A DNA stretch of 64,000 bases. Source: Mycogone perniciosa (taxonomy: Eukaryota > Ascomycota > Sordariomycetes > Hypocreales > Hypocreaceae). Where the stretch lies: positions 62,001 to 126,000 of the forward strand of contig JAOALB010000007.1 in assembly GCA_025331125.1 (NCBI GenBank), written 5' to 3'. Under the pieces are notes generated by a model. The model was not told where the DNA came from and searched no databases. It saw only the letters and a list, made by a program, of their open reading frames with translations. Shown piece after piece: positions 11,367 through 23,265 of this stretch (positions are counted from its first letter, which is position 1; the number at the start of each line of letters is the position of its first letter). A program made the translations under genes and the position numbers.

Positions 11367-14300
11367 TCAGGGCGAGGGGGAGCCTGCCAATGAGAGAGAA
11401 AAGAGAGCACATGTAAATCTGCATGACAAATAACTGTCCAATTCCATAAACATGAAACAAAACAAAAATAAAAAAACAAAGTGTCCTTGGCAACAAATGT
11501 TGCATGAAGCTGGTTTCCTGTCTTAGCCCTTCTCTCACACTCTGCCTCTGACACCTTCGGCTTCATGTTGATACATGACCACAGTGTGAAGCCTATCCGA
11601 CCCGGCCAAGGAGGGCATGTCGCTGGAATTCCAAATAATGCGAGGAGATGTTTGCTTGTGATGAGACTTGCAGTGAAACCTAAACCCATACAGTCCCGTA
11701 CAGTGAAGCTTCTGACACACCTTGTGAGTACGGAGTGCTCGTACTCGTAAAGGCCTTCGGAGTATGACAGCCAATAGGATGTGCTCCGTATAAGGTTTGG
11801 AAGCAAGGGAACTCAAAGACATGGTTTCTCTCAGGCGTGTCTCATCCATCGCGAAACACCATCATAGGTATGCTTTTGCTCCAAGGACTTACTACTCGCA
11901 CTATTCCCAGGCCAATCTAGAGATCTCATGTCCTTCCTTGCCTCTTTTTTTTTCATAGCTGGCTAGCCGATTCTTGCGCTTTTGCATGCCGCTCTTCAAC
12001 AAGCCACTCATCAGGGAGTGAAACTTGGGAAAATTTTTGCTCTCTTCTTTGCTTTTCTTCTCTCCGAAAGGTCAATGCCCTGTGCACAGGTAAATCGGCT
12101 ACTGTTCATAGTGCCATTAGTTGATACTATCAATATTAGCCGCCGTTGGAAAGAAACCCATCCTGTTTGATTACTAGTACTAGCAGCCGTTGTGTTGATG
12201 AGTATCTAGTCTTGGCTCCCGTACTAGGGAAACAAGGCTGTGACGAGCGACACTGTAGCCGAGCTCGTCCTCGTAACTAAAATGAAGAATACTAATCATG
12301 CGACTTGCCAAGTCGACTGATTGATAGAGGTGCTCCGAAAATAATTTGGAATTCGGATGTCCGCGGACGCTAGGAGGCTTCGGAGACGTCATATGTTCTT
12401 TTTTTTTTGTTCTCTCTGCAAATGAGAGAACAGACTCTCAGACTGGTCACAATTTCATGTCGTGTTACCTGATCTGATACAAACATTACATATACTATAA
12501 GCATGCATGGCGTATAATACGTATCTGCCTCGTAGCATGCATGCTTCTGCAGGGTGCAAAGCAAGCAAGCCTGGCAAGGAATGACATGGAATAGCTGTCT
12601 GGGTGGATGGATGACTTGCATGTACTACAAGTCGGCAGATTGCATGGGCCCGCCCCTTGCAGAGCGGCCGGGATTCCTGTGACAATCTCAAGGCCAATCA
12701 ATGCCCAGCCTCTTTTCCCTTTGTTCTAACTTCCTACTCTGTGCGGAAGTCATTCATTTTCCAGCTGTCCCGTTCTGGTAAATAAACGGGCGGACAGACT
12801 CGAACCTGTTCCATGTTCCCTTGTCGTACGTCAGTCGGGCCAGGGAGAGTTGGCGGAGTTTGGATAAATCTCCGGCCACTTATTAGCTCCAGATTCAGCC
12901 ATGTGTCCGAGATTGCTATACTCCGTACGGATAATGAAGAGCTGGAACGCCGCGATAGCCCCATACCATCCATCATGTACGAGATGATGCACATGCGGAC
13001 AACATCTCTTCGTACGGAGGAGTGCGAGTACATAGGCCGCGTGACGATGATGGCGGATTAGGTGATGCATCGCAGCGGGCCCTGGTTGTCGTCCACCCCT
13101 GCTCATTTGGAAATGCGACCTGCGTACGAAGTAGCATCTCATAGACGGTAGATGGGGCTCCAACATGCATACATACTACATACTGCATCACTGTGGCTGA
13201 CACTTTGACCAACCGAGCGATAAAGGAATGTTGCGAAACGGACATGTTTCTTGTCGATCTTGCGGTGAGCCTTGCTACTCCCCCCTCGTTCCCGTTTTGG
13301 TCCCCTCGACGAGAAGCAAAAAAAAACGTGGAGTGAGCAAATGTCCACTATCTGGCCGTCCAACGGCTGACGAGTGCGGCAACGCCCAGCAAGCTTGCCA
13401 TGACTCGCCGGTAGCAAACTTGACTTTTCCGCATAATAGCTGAGAATAATCAAGCCACGGGCGTGTCGTGGCGTTGAGAAGGTACTGGAACGACGCCGCC
13501 ATGCTCAGGTGGTCCAGGTCTATTAGTTCATGGCCTTTGGAGTGGAGAGGAGAGAGGATTGGTCGAAACGCGTTCTTTTTTCTCTTCTCTCGCCAAGGTG
13601 CTGCGAGTCAGCGACTGGCCAACATGCTTCGTCGCCGTCGTCTAATCCGCACCCCCATATTGATGTGTTCTCCTCACAGTAACACTTCGTAGTCATGCAG
13701 CAGAACTTCGTACACGTCACTGTTTCTGATTAACTCTCGCGAAGGAGCCGTGCCTCTAACATGCGGAGAGGGAGGGGGTCTTCGGCCTGGTCGAAACACA
13801 ACAAGCAAGTGATCTGCGTGGGTCCTTTGATTCCGCCCTCATCAACCGACAAGTGGGTTGGCTGTTGGTCGGTCGCCTTGTCTCTCTCCAGGTAACGACG
13901 ACTAGTACGGACGTGGTAATGCCAGCATGACAGGCCATCAAGAAGACCAACTTACGGGCCCATCCGCGGCCGTACGGATTGGTGGATTGTGATATTGCGC
14001 CGTATATCTTCGTATCGCAAGGAAGGGCTTCTTCCAGACTCACCTCACCGCAAGATTTCGAAGCACTACGAGCACAATTTATAATTTATTTAGCCTTTGA
14101 TGTACGAGTCGTAGGCCAATCCCTAGTCGTTTGCCGCTGGTTTTCTAGAAAGCTTACATCGAATCCGAACCCCGCACCCCACGTCGTTGGGGGTGGTTTT
14201 GAGTGACTGGCATCAGCGCTCCAAGCTAAGCACTTTTGTTTTGGCTGCACGAGAGACCTGCAGCAAGTCAGACTTTCTGAGATCTAGTGTGATGGCGGGC

Positions 14301-15212
14301 TGCTGTGTTCACATCACTGCATACCTGTGGCCTCTGTTCGAGTTCCTGACACCTGAGACAAAAGGCGAGAGCACAAAAAGGCACACAAGGTGCGACCGCA
14401 CTTATACCCGCCGCCGCCGTCTCCATCTCGGAGCGGTTCGTCCCACTTCAAGGTTACACATAGGCGCACCAAGTCCCACTTAAGGTACTAGGTAGGTCGT
14501 CACAAGGGGCAGAGATAGAAGAAGAAAGGAAAAAAAAAAAGGACCGCCGAGCAACAGTGGCGCCACCGTCCACTTATTCCTTCCGGTTGTGTGGCGGCGT
14601 CGGCTCGGGTCGTAAAATGGATACCGAAGTATTGTTGCATTGCGGTTGGTCTGCGATGTGTGTATGGCTGGACGGAGAGACTCACCCGTATGTGTGGATG
14701 GGGGATTTGCAAAGGACCATGGGGGATCCTAGGACAGGACGTTGTCAGTTTTCAATGTTGAGCGGACGCATGTAGGTGATCGGAGATACCATGATGAGTG
14801 AACCATGACCACTCTCAAGACCAGGTGAGACATGGTGCCGGCAGGCTCAGACATCACTGCCGCTGTGGGTATACTCCGTACTGTTTGTATGTATGTTCTA
14901 TCCCTCGAAATCACCACTTATAGAAGTGAAAGCGAGAGTCAGAGCATTGTTCGGCCGACGACGATGGCAAACAAGTGCCCTCCCAATCGCCGCCCTTGTG
15001 GGGGGAGGAGGCTCTGAGGAGACTTGTCAAGGATGCTGGGTCCTGGCAGCGGTTAGCCACCTCGAGAGAGGGCCCGCTCCACATGTAGTATGTAGTAGTA
15101 TGCAGTATGTACTACCTACTCTTACAAGCAGTAGTTCTCCGTAATGTACGACGCACTCGTAGTACACCATGGCGAGCTGTCAGAGCGTGTGCGTCTGGAC
15201 GCATGCATGTGT

Positions 15213-15240
15213 GGGCTGGGCTGGGCTGGACTGGACTGGG
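15213..15240 (+). repeat. Short GGCTG/GACTG tandem repeat
   Basis: Five-base units read GGCTGGGCTGGGCTGGACTG, continuing with one more unit. It is an imperfect microsatellite in the gene-free region. Confidence 0.7.
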
Positions 15241-15453
15241 GGAGGGTCCCAATAACCTGGATGATGCGCCTCCATGCAGCATCACCATATCCTTCCGGCC
15301 TCCCTGCGCTTCTCGCCAGACCCGGCAAAGAGATGGTGTCCAGTAAGAACACCTGCGTGCCTGGATGTGCCTGGAGCACAATCACTGTTGGCCACAGCAA
15401 CAAGGCTGCAGCCAGCCCGCGAGCCGGCGATGCAGGTAAGGGAGGCCCTTGAT

Positions 15454-15475
15454 TAGCCAGCCAGCCAGCCAGCCA
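15454..15475 (+). repeat. CCAG/AGCC microsatellite
   Basis: About five tandem copies of a four-base AGCC unit lie in the gene-free region. Confidence 0.75.
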
Positions 15476-16305
15476 ATATGTCGAGCTCCCCACGTCGTGT
15501 GTAACAAACAAATCACATCCGAGGGCGGCATGGCATGGCATGGCGGTGGCAGAACAGAGTCGTAGGGCATGTCATGGTTGTGCTTCTTGTGGGGGTGCGG
15601 AAGCTGGCCTGGCTGCTGACGCTGGCGCTGGCAGACAGTGGGCAGTGGACTGTGGACAGTGGACTGTGAACTGTGAGGGTAACTTTTATTAGTGCATAAT
15701 AAGGACCCCGACGCCCAAGGGCGAACAAGCCCCTCCATGATCCATCCATCAACCTGTCTACGGAGTACCTATCCACCTCTTGCCTGGGTACTGGAACTGA
15801 CTGCGAATCTGGCTCGCCTCACATCTTCTCGTTCCTTGTCGTTGTATTTAACCAGCCCGTGACCTAGCAGACAGATCCCAGCTTCCCGTTTTGCACAATC
15901 GGCTCTACAGTGTGCGCCTTGCCTGCCCTATCCTCACCCTTACTCCATTTTATCTGTTTCGGCAGTTGTGGGCGATCGGGGTCTTGTCTACCAGCACGAA
16001 AGCCCTCTATATCTTTAGCACTCCCATTCCCTCGACACCCGACTTCGTTCTTCAGATCTGCCACCGCAGCCTTCCCCCAAGTGGACGATCCTTGCACCCT
16101 CCACATTGGATTAAACGCCAGCTCCCTCTGCCGAAAGTATTCGCGGTTCGACACAGCTCCCTGACCCCAACGAGGAGCTTGACCAAGGGCAGAACAAGAC
16201 ACAATCACAGAGCTCAAAGGCGCAGCCCTCGACAGCGCATCCAAGACCCTTGTCACGACTACAGACTCATCGACATCCCTCATTCATCGCGACGACGGCT
16301 CCAGA

Positions 16306-17601
16306 ATGGCCTCCGAGAAGCCGTCCGTCTTGATCATCGGAGGCTTGGGCTACATCGGTCGCTTCCTTGCCCTGCACATTCACAATAACAATCTTGCCTC
16401 CGAGGTTCGACTTGTAGACAAGGTGTTGCCTCAGCTTGCTTGGTTGGCTCCCGAGTTTTCCGAGGCATGCTCCCAGGACAAGTTTATGCAGGCCGATGCT
16501 AGCAAGCCGGGTAAGTTGCTCTCTTGTCCATCCAGTGATCGATCGCGAAACAAGCAAGTTTGCTGACCGAAGAGGTGTGTCCCCCATGAGCAGACGCTTT
16601 GGCTAGGGTATTCGACCGCCCCAATGGCAAACAGTGGGACTATGTCTTCAATTGCGGAGGCGAGACAAGATATTCGCAGGAGGACGAGGTCTACAAACTG
16701 AGGTCGCTGAACCTCTCTATCGCGGTTGGCAAGGAGGCCGCGAAGCGGAAAGTCAAGGCGTTTGTGGAGCTGAGCACGGGCATGGTGTACAAGTCAGACT
16801 CGTCACCGAGCAAAGAGGGGGACAAACTGAAGCCATGGAACAAGATTGCCGTCTTCAAGTTGCAAGCGGAGGAGGAATTGGCAAAGATCGACGGGTAAGT
16901 CGAGTTCGGCTAGACATCCGCCTTTTGTTTGCTGGTCTAAGTGAGTTCTTGCGCTGACCATGTCCTCCCCCAACAGGCTCAATCTCGTCATTGTGCGCCT
17001 ACCACACGTATATGGCCCGTACGCTTCTCAGTGGGTCGCAACGGCTCTGTGCATGGCACGAGTCTACCAACACCTCGAGGGTGAAATGAAATGGCTGTGG
17101 ACCAAAGACCTGCGGACCAACACTGCACACATCCACGACGTTACGCGTGCGCTGTGGGCGGTTGCCGCCTGGTACGACGCGGGGAAGGCTAAGTGGGACA
17201 ACAGCGAGATGGGCAATGTGCCGACGTTCAACGTGGTAGACAAGGGTACCACTACGCAAGGAACTACAGCGGCAATCATTGGCCAAATCTTCAACATCGA
17301 GACTGGATTCCAGGGACAGTTGATTAGCACATTTGCAAGGATGAACCTGGATAGCGTCGTCGACGATGTTAATGACGAGGTTCTTGGCCCCTGGGCAGAC
17401 CTGCTAGCCGATGCTGGAATCACACGGCCCGGCCCGCTGACGCCTTTCATGGAGAAAGAGCTTCTCAAGGACACAGACCTCAGCATGGACGGCAGCCGGT
17501 TAGAGGAGGTCCTAGGCTTCGAATATGAGAAGCCCATTGTCACGAAGGAGCTGGTTGAGGAAGTAATTGAGAGCTACAAGAGGATGAAGTGGTGGCCATG
17601 A
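16306..17601 (+). CDS. NAD(P)-dependent epimerase/dehydratase-like protein (atypical extended SDR)
   Basis: Three exons (16306-16510, 16594-16894, 16977-17601) give 376 aa. The N-terminal Rossmann fold is clear: VLIIGGLGYIGRFLALHI with the GxxGxxG nucleotide-binding pattern, then an Asp-ended second strand (EVRLVDK). The blocks DYVFNCGGETRYSQ, VKAFVELSTGMVY and LVIVRLPHVYGPY fit the extended short-chain dehydrogenase fold. The place where the catalytic YxxxK should lie reads PWNKIAVFKLQAEEEL, so the Tyr position holds Ile although the Lys remains. The C-terminal substrate domain runs to YKRMKWWP. Fungi have a conserved family of such proteins of unknown reaction. No neighbour suggests a pathway. 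Confidence 0.85.
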
Positions 17602-19248
17602 AAGGCACATGGAGGAATGATGTGACGCGAATGAGGAACACAAAAGCATGGCCAAATTTCTTTTCTTTTTCTTTTTTTCTTGGTTAATGGATGCTCACAT
17701 ATGAGAGTAAGCGGTTTAGTTGATCACCCATATCGGGGGAGCATTCGGGTTGGATGGTCATTGCCTGATATTAACGATTCCCAAGTATAGGTCTTCCTGG
17801 CTTGCTTGGTTGTCTCCATGGTGGCAGTGGCTGAAGGCCGAGGCGAGCCAGGAATGGAGTTCTGGTCAGTGTATCATTAGAATATCCATGGGGTTCCAAG
17901 GGGTAGTATGATACCCGTCCGGGAGTTCAGTCCGATACAAATGTTGAGCTGAGTGGGTTCAAAGGAAGGAAGCTGGTGATGGGGCTAGATGGGTATTTAT
18001 CCATTTACCGAGGAGGCACTCTCATATGCTCTTTTGCTAGTACCCTCGGATAATCTACTCTACCTAAGATCTCGGAGAGAAAACCTGAATACGGGAAGTC
18101 TGGCGACGCCACCAACGTTGAACTATCTGGTTGTTAGGTAATACTCCGTAGTTGTCATGACTTTTCGTTTGGATATAGTGATACATCTTTTGCATTGTGA
18201 GATTCGTCCAAGGTCGTCGCTATCGGTTCATACCGTGATCACCGATAGCATTTGTTTTCTGGGCCGGCTACCTCGCTTGTCGCAAACTGTATCAAATGTA
18301 TGATCCATGTTCTTTTTTTCTTTTTTTCTAAAAAAAAACATCCTTCCCACAGCAAGATGCAACATAGCCCCCCCTCGTTTATGAAGTAATGCTTAATACC
18401 ATACGAAGCAGATAAGGCAGAGATGCATGTATGCACATAGGCATCCCCGGAGTACTCCGTACAAAGTAGATACATAGATATCTACATGGTGTAAGAAGTA
18501 TGAAGTAGAAATAATATCGTACATACAAGTTAATCTCGGACATGCACAACGGAGGCTTGGCCAGGCATCCAAGAAGGGCTGGGGTAAACCCACTCTGGAA
18601 GGAGACTTTGACACATGGGAAAAGAAGAGGAAGAAGCCAAGCCAACCACTTGAATACTCCGTACCTACGGAGTAGATTCAATCTCACTTCGGCCCACGGG
18701 ATGGTGCGAGTCGGAACGTTTTGAGATGCAGAATCCAACCTCACATCATGCTAGGTAAAGTATGGCAGCCAAGCCCGCGTCCCAAGGGCCTCCCCCAGTC
18801 GCCTCAGCCATCGTCTTCCTTTGGTCATAAAAAACATGTCCCATAGCCATATCCCGTTTAGTGTTGCCCGAATGAAGAGCGAGAGGGGTTGTCGGCATAA
18901 GCAGGTTCACACGACGGGCGCCCTCTCCGCATTTATCTGCAGCAAAGGGGCCATTTCGAAGGTTCTGCGGGGCGAGGGATGCTTGGAGGCTGCAGCAGAA
19001 GTCAATGTCATCATCAACATGAACACGAACGCCTCGGTCGGTTTCGGTCCTTGCATGGCGCTTGTGATAGAGCTCCATTGATGTCCACCATCACCTTTGC
19101 AAGGCTTTTAATAGCCGCGATATGCCCTTTGCGTTTCTCTTCTTGATTCTTCAAACCTGACACACATCCAACCCTGTTTCGTTCGCTCTTTATTTTCCTC
19201 GCTTGAGTTGATACTTTGCAATAATATACTACTATACAAATCGCAATC
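17602..19248. other. Intergenic region (1.6 kb)
   Basis: No supported gene. It contains an exact GTAC-TCC-GTAC at 18452-18462, a facing pair of near copies at about 18656-18676, and T-tracts near 17660 and 18310. The 18746-19078 minus open frame and the overlapping plus frame have no recognisable features. Confidence 0.5.
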
Positions 19249-19975
19249 ATGGCGGCCCCCGCGGACAAGACTACCAAGAACCTCAATGGCAAATGGACTT
19301 TGGTGAGTCGAACTGCCCCTCTACTGCCCCTCCCCCACCATAAATTCATCGCATCGCTACTGTGATGTGATTCTGGCGCCAAAACTTCTTCATTATCTTG
19401 GAGACTTGACGTTTTCTTTTCGATGACAAGTAGCAATATGCCCACTAACACCGTATCAGAACTCCAAGCTCTCCGACTCCGCTGAGCCTGTCCTCGCTCT
19501 CCAGGGTATTGGCTTCCTGACCCGCAAGGCCATTGGCCTGGCCACCATTACCATCACCGTCAAGCAATACGAAGGCCCGCCCAAGAAGCCCAACGAGAAG
19601 ACCGACGTCGTCACGCACATCGACATCGAGCAGTCCGCTTCGGGCCTGTCAAGCACGCATGAGAACCGCTGCCTCGATGACTTCGGCCGCTCGCACACTG
19701 ACTGGCTCTTCGGCACTGTCGAGGGCCGCAGCCAGTGGGCCAGCCTTGACGAGGTTGAGGACGAGTATCTCAAGAAGGACTGGGAGGTCGAGGGTGAGGG
19801 CAAGACCTTCATCCTGAGCAGGGTTGAGAACAAGGACAATGGCTGGATCGCTACGCAGGTGTGGGGTTTCCAGATTGTGAATGGCGAGCGCCGGTACTGC
19901 AGGCACATTGTCGTCGTCAAGGGCAATGAGCGCGCTCAAGTAAAGTTTGTGTATGACTACAATGGCGAGAACTAA
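19249..19975 (+). CDS. Conserved fungal calycin/lipocalin-like protein
   Basis: Two exons, 19249-19302 and 19460-19975, give 189 aa. The N terminus reads TTKNLNGKWTL|NSKLSDSAEP across the splice, the GxW-type start of a calycin beta barrel. After LQGIGFLTRKAIGLATITIT and HIDIEQSASGLSSTHENR, alternating strands continue to VWGFQIVNGERRYCRHIVVV and VKFVYDYNG. This pattern is known from a widespread family of ascomycete proteins often annotated as lipocalin/fatty-acid-binding-like or LCCL; I do not know a demonstrated ligand. There is no signal peptide, so it is probably cytosolic. It faces the CBS-domain gene tail to tail. Confidence 0.75.
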
Positions 19976-20455
19976 GTTATTAAGATGAAAAGGGCGGCGG
20001 TAGGGCGTTCATGAAGACAGAAGAAGTTAACATATCACCCGGATTAAAGAGACTGGGCTCTTGTACCTAATGCCTACTTTGCTTCCACGGAGACAACATA
20101 GCTGTGAGATAATAACAATATTCTAGAGTGAACCTAGATTTTTGAGTAACTATCCTGTTCTCATTGGTGTTGAACCTTGCGCCATGTAAGCCTCGGTGGG
20201 CACACCACTGCGATGCTCTATCGTTGTTCCCCGTGTATTGCGTTGTCCAAGGCGTCTTCTTTTAATAACTCACCGGGACTTCCCTAGGTATCTCTCACAT
20301 CCACTGGCCATAAGTGTGTTGAATATGGCCCACTGTTTCTTCAGAGTTCCATCAAGAGATAAGACTGGCGCACCAGTCGATCCCGTCTCTCCCCTTTGGC
20401 CACTTGCGCATTATCTCAACCTGTTTTCTGCTCTCTCCCACTTCGCCGACTCCCC
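19976..20455. other. Convergent 3' region (480 bp)
   Basis: Lies between the stops of the calycin-like gene and the CBS-domain gene. I see only AT-rich 3' sequence in it. Confidence 0.55.
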
Positions 20456-21148
20456 TTACGCTGGCCTCCTCTTCACAAACTCCTCCAAGTCTTGTATTGT
20501 TGCTACGCCCAACACAAACCGCCTGTTCTCATCCGTAATCACCGCAAACTCCTGCTTCCACTCACCCTCAGGCACGCCGCCTCGGAAAAACGCCTCGAGC
20601 TCCTCCAGTGGCGTTTGCATCGTGATGACCTGGTACTTGCGGCCCTTGCGCTGGAACCGCGTCATGGCTGAAGACAGCGGATCCCTGGGCTGCACGCGGC
20701 CGGCATCGAGGAGGGATTGGAGATGTGGGATGGAGATATAGCCGAGAAGGGCGCGGGTGTTGGTGTCGACAATGGTGAGGTGGGTGTAGTCGCGCTCGAA
20801 GGCGGAGATCATGGCGAGGGAGATGGCGTCGGAGGGGTTGAGGGAGAGGGCAGTCGGAGGGTCGAGGTCTTCGACTGTGGCCTACAGATTGATCTCGGTC
20901 AGTATCAGGATCCTTTGGCGCATCGATGCTGTGAGTCAAGGAGACAAGGTGTTTGGCATACCCCTCGATACCGTGAGGACCACTTCGTAGGGAAGGGCTT
21001 GGTGGCCATTGAGCCAGCTTCGGCTGGCTGATGCGATGCTACTGCGGCGGCCATGACTGATGTTTCCCGCTTTCGTTGAAGTTACTGAAGTTACTGATGA
21101 TGTGAACCGAGGGGTCGATTTAGTGGCCATGTACGAGTATTGGCTCAT
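20456..21148 (-). CDS. CBS-domain protein
   Basis: Minus strand; the well-supported exon is 20881-20456, which alone encodes two CBS repeats. CBS1 covers ATVEDLDPPTALSLNPSDAI through YTHLTIVDTNTRALLGYISI. CBS2 covers PLSSAMTRFQRKGRKYQVIT through FAVITDENRRFVLGVATI and ends EEFVKRRPA. CBS pairs bind adenosyl ligands and regulate partner proteins; the role here is unknown. The first exon is less certain: 21148-20972 (MSQYSYMATKST...) joined phase 0 at an unusual GTATCG donor gives 200 aa. A nearby GTATGC donor would break the frame with this acceptor. Upstream, the fungal family usually has a WxxRYRG-like lead-in that is not seen here, so the true 5' exon may differ. Confidence 0.75.
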
Positions 21149-21982
21149 TTTCGCTGCCGACTCCGGCCAGGCTTCAGAAGTGGGGCTGTCACCTGCCACG
21201 GAGTACCTGCTAGGGGAGTAATAGTTATCTTAGTACTCCGTACTCCGTAGTATCTTATAATCGCTCCGTTCATCTAATATTAATGCTCTAGATTTATCGA
21301 CTCTTGAAGATCTGCATTTGTTGAAGGAATTGGATATCCAACAATAAGAACCATTGATTTGCGACATCAATAGCTGATGAATCAGACATTCTTGTAGTGC
21401 AATGTCTCAAATCTCTTCGCATTCCTCCCCGGCTGACAAGGTCCCAGTCTTCCGGTTTTGTGCTTTGACAGGATTGGTGTTTCCTTGTGACGTCGAGTGA
21501 TGTCACTTCTCAGGTGTCATCCAAACGGACAGCAGCCTTTCCTAATTCCGTCTATGCCTATGATCTGCAGACTTAAATACGGGAAGCTGCCTCTTCCTTT
21601 TCATCCCTTGCGACATTGACAGCTTCAGTGTGCTGTCGCGTCATTAAGCTTCAGCATCTTGGAACTCTCTGAAGAGGTTGGTGTTGTTTGTAGGTGTTCG
21701 CTGGCATCGCCTGTACTGATAAGTGGTAGGTCCCCGAAACTCAGCAAAAGCGGTTTAATGGCAGACCGAATAATTGCCTTGCATGATTCATTGCCTTTAC
21801 CCTCTGTCATCGCCATTGCGACTTGGTTGCTCTCGTCTCCTCTCATCCCCATCACTCTCATTATTACCCTGAGAGATGAGGCATGCCACAGCTAGATCAA
21901 TTGGAGATAATTCAGTCCAACTCACATAAACCTCTTTCCTAGATATCTTTTCCACCGGAAGGCTCGGACTCCAGTCCTCACC
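21149..21982. other. Divergent intergenic region (834 bp)
   Basis: Promoter space between the CBS-domain and phosphate-carrier genes. It holds an exact GTAC-TCC-GTAC at 21233-21243 overlapped by a second near copy to 21250. No gene is seen. Confidence 0.55.
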
Positions 21983-23265
21983 ATGTCTCATCTCTACCCC
22001 AAGGCCGAGTCTATGAAGGGCTCGTTCTATAGCCCAATGCCTGCGAGCACCAGTTCACACACCAAAGCCACTCCCTATCAAGCTCGCCCCGAGCTCTACG
22101 GCGCATATTCCATCGTCGATGATACCAAAGACAAGGCCATCAAGCTAGGCAATGAAGCCACCAAGGAGTTTGAGAAGGCCAGTGCAAAAGCTCAAGCTAA
22201 GACGGGCAAGATTGAGCTTTACTCTGGCAGGTACTATGCCGCGTGCACGTTTGGCGGTCTTATAGCCTGTGTAAGTTTTGCTACATCACAATTTCTTTAT
22301 TCAGTCATAGCAGGGATCATAGCTCACGCTTTGTCTAAAGGGTCTCACTCATACTGCCGTCACACCCCTTGATTTTGTCAAAACCCGCCGCCAGGTCGAT
22401 CCGAAGCTTTACACAAGCAACTTCCAAGCATGGGGCAAGATATATAGGGCTGGCGGGGTCCGTGGCATTTTCACCGGCTGGAGCCCAACCTTTTTCGGCT
22501 ACTGCTTCCAGGGAGCCTTCAAGTATGGATGGTATGAATACTTCAAAAAGACCTACTCCGACGCGGCTGGCCCGGAAGCGGCTCACAAGTACAAGACTGG
22601 TTTGTACTTGGCTGCGTCGGCTTCTGCCGAGTTCCTGGCAGACCTTGCTCTGTGTCCCTTTGAGGCAATCAAGGTGCGAATGCAGGGCGGCTCTCCGAAT
22701 CCCTATACCGGCACCATGGACGGCATCAGACAGATCACTGCAAAGGAAGGCTGGGCTGGACTGTACAAGGGCCTTTATCCCCTCTGGGGCCGCCAAATCC
22801 CTTACACTATGATGAAGTTTGCTTCGTTTGAGACCATTGTCGAAATGATTTACAACCGCCTCCCTGGCGAGAAGAACGACTATAGCAAGGCCGCACAAAC
22901 GGGCGTCTCCTTCACTGGCGGTTACATGGCTGGTATCCTCTGCGCTATTGTTTCTCACCCAGCCGATGTCATGGTTAGCAAGCTCAACTCAGTGCGCGAG
23001 CCTGGTGAGGCATTTGGCACTGTCGTGAACCGGATTTACAAAGACATTGGCTTCAGGGGTCTCTGGAACGGACTGCCTATGAGGATTGTCATGATAGGCA
23101 CTCTGACTGGTCTCCAGTGGATGATTTATGTAAGTCTTGATGATTTCCTCTATTTGGAGTGGGGATAGAGAACTATGATACTAATATTTGCTTTAGGACT
23201 ATTTCAAGATTTTCATGGGCTTGCCTACTACTGGTGGCCCTGCTCCGCCACCTGAGAAGAAATAG
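21983..23265 (+). CDS. Mitochondrial phosphate carrier
   Basis: Three exons (21983-22270, 22341-23129, 23197-23265) give 381 aa. There are three mitochondrial-carrier (Solcar) repeats, each with the P-x-[DE]-x-x-[KR] signature: TPLDFVKTRRQVDP, CPFEAIKVRMQGG and HPADVMVSKLNS. Odd-numbered helix spacing and the GGxxAC-type first helix (YYAACTFGGLIACGLTHTAV, rebuilt over intron 1) fit the phosphate carrier subfamily (yeast MIR1/PIC2), which imports phosphate with a proton into the matrix of mitochondria for ATP synthesis. The N-terminal extension of about 70 residues is polar and could carry a presequence. The C terminus ends GLPTTGGPAPPPEKK from the last short exon. I cannot separate MIR1-type from PIC2-type with certainty; the long N terminus and three exons favour the PIC2 group. 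Confidence 0.94.

Larger units (their letters stand above)
11367..16305. other. Long gene-free region (4.9 kb)
   Basis: I find no open frame with recognisable family features, no good chain of spliced short exons, and no tRNA. The sequence holds many degenerate copies of the TACGGAGTAC motif (for example near 11727, 12920, 13010, 14870 and 15757), TACGAAGTA variants (13112, 13690), T-tracts and short tandem repeats around 15.2-15.5 kb. The last 400 bp are pyrimidine-rich and probably the leader of the epimerase-like gene. A non-coding RNA or a lineage-specific gene could be missed here. Confidence 0.5.

Noticed and set aside
19456..19926. 156-aa minus-strand open frame over the calycin-like gene
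   Set aside because: It opens because of C-ending codon bias in the plus-strand gene; its sequence has no domain features.
22335..22958. 207-aa minus-strand open frame over the phosphate carrier
   Set aside because: Shadow of the real gene; the plus-strand protein has clear Solcar motifs and this frame has none.
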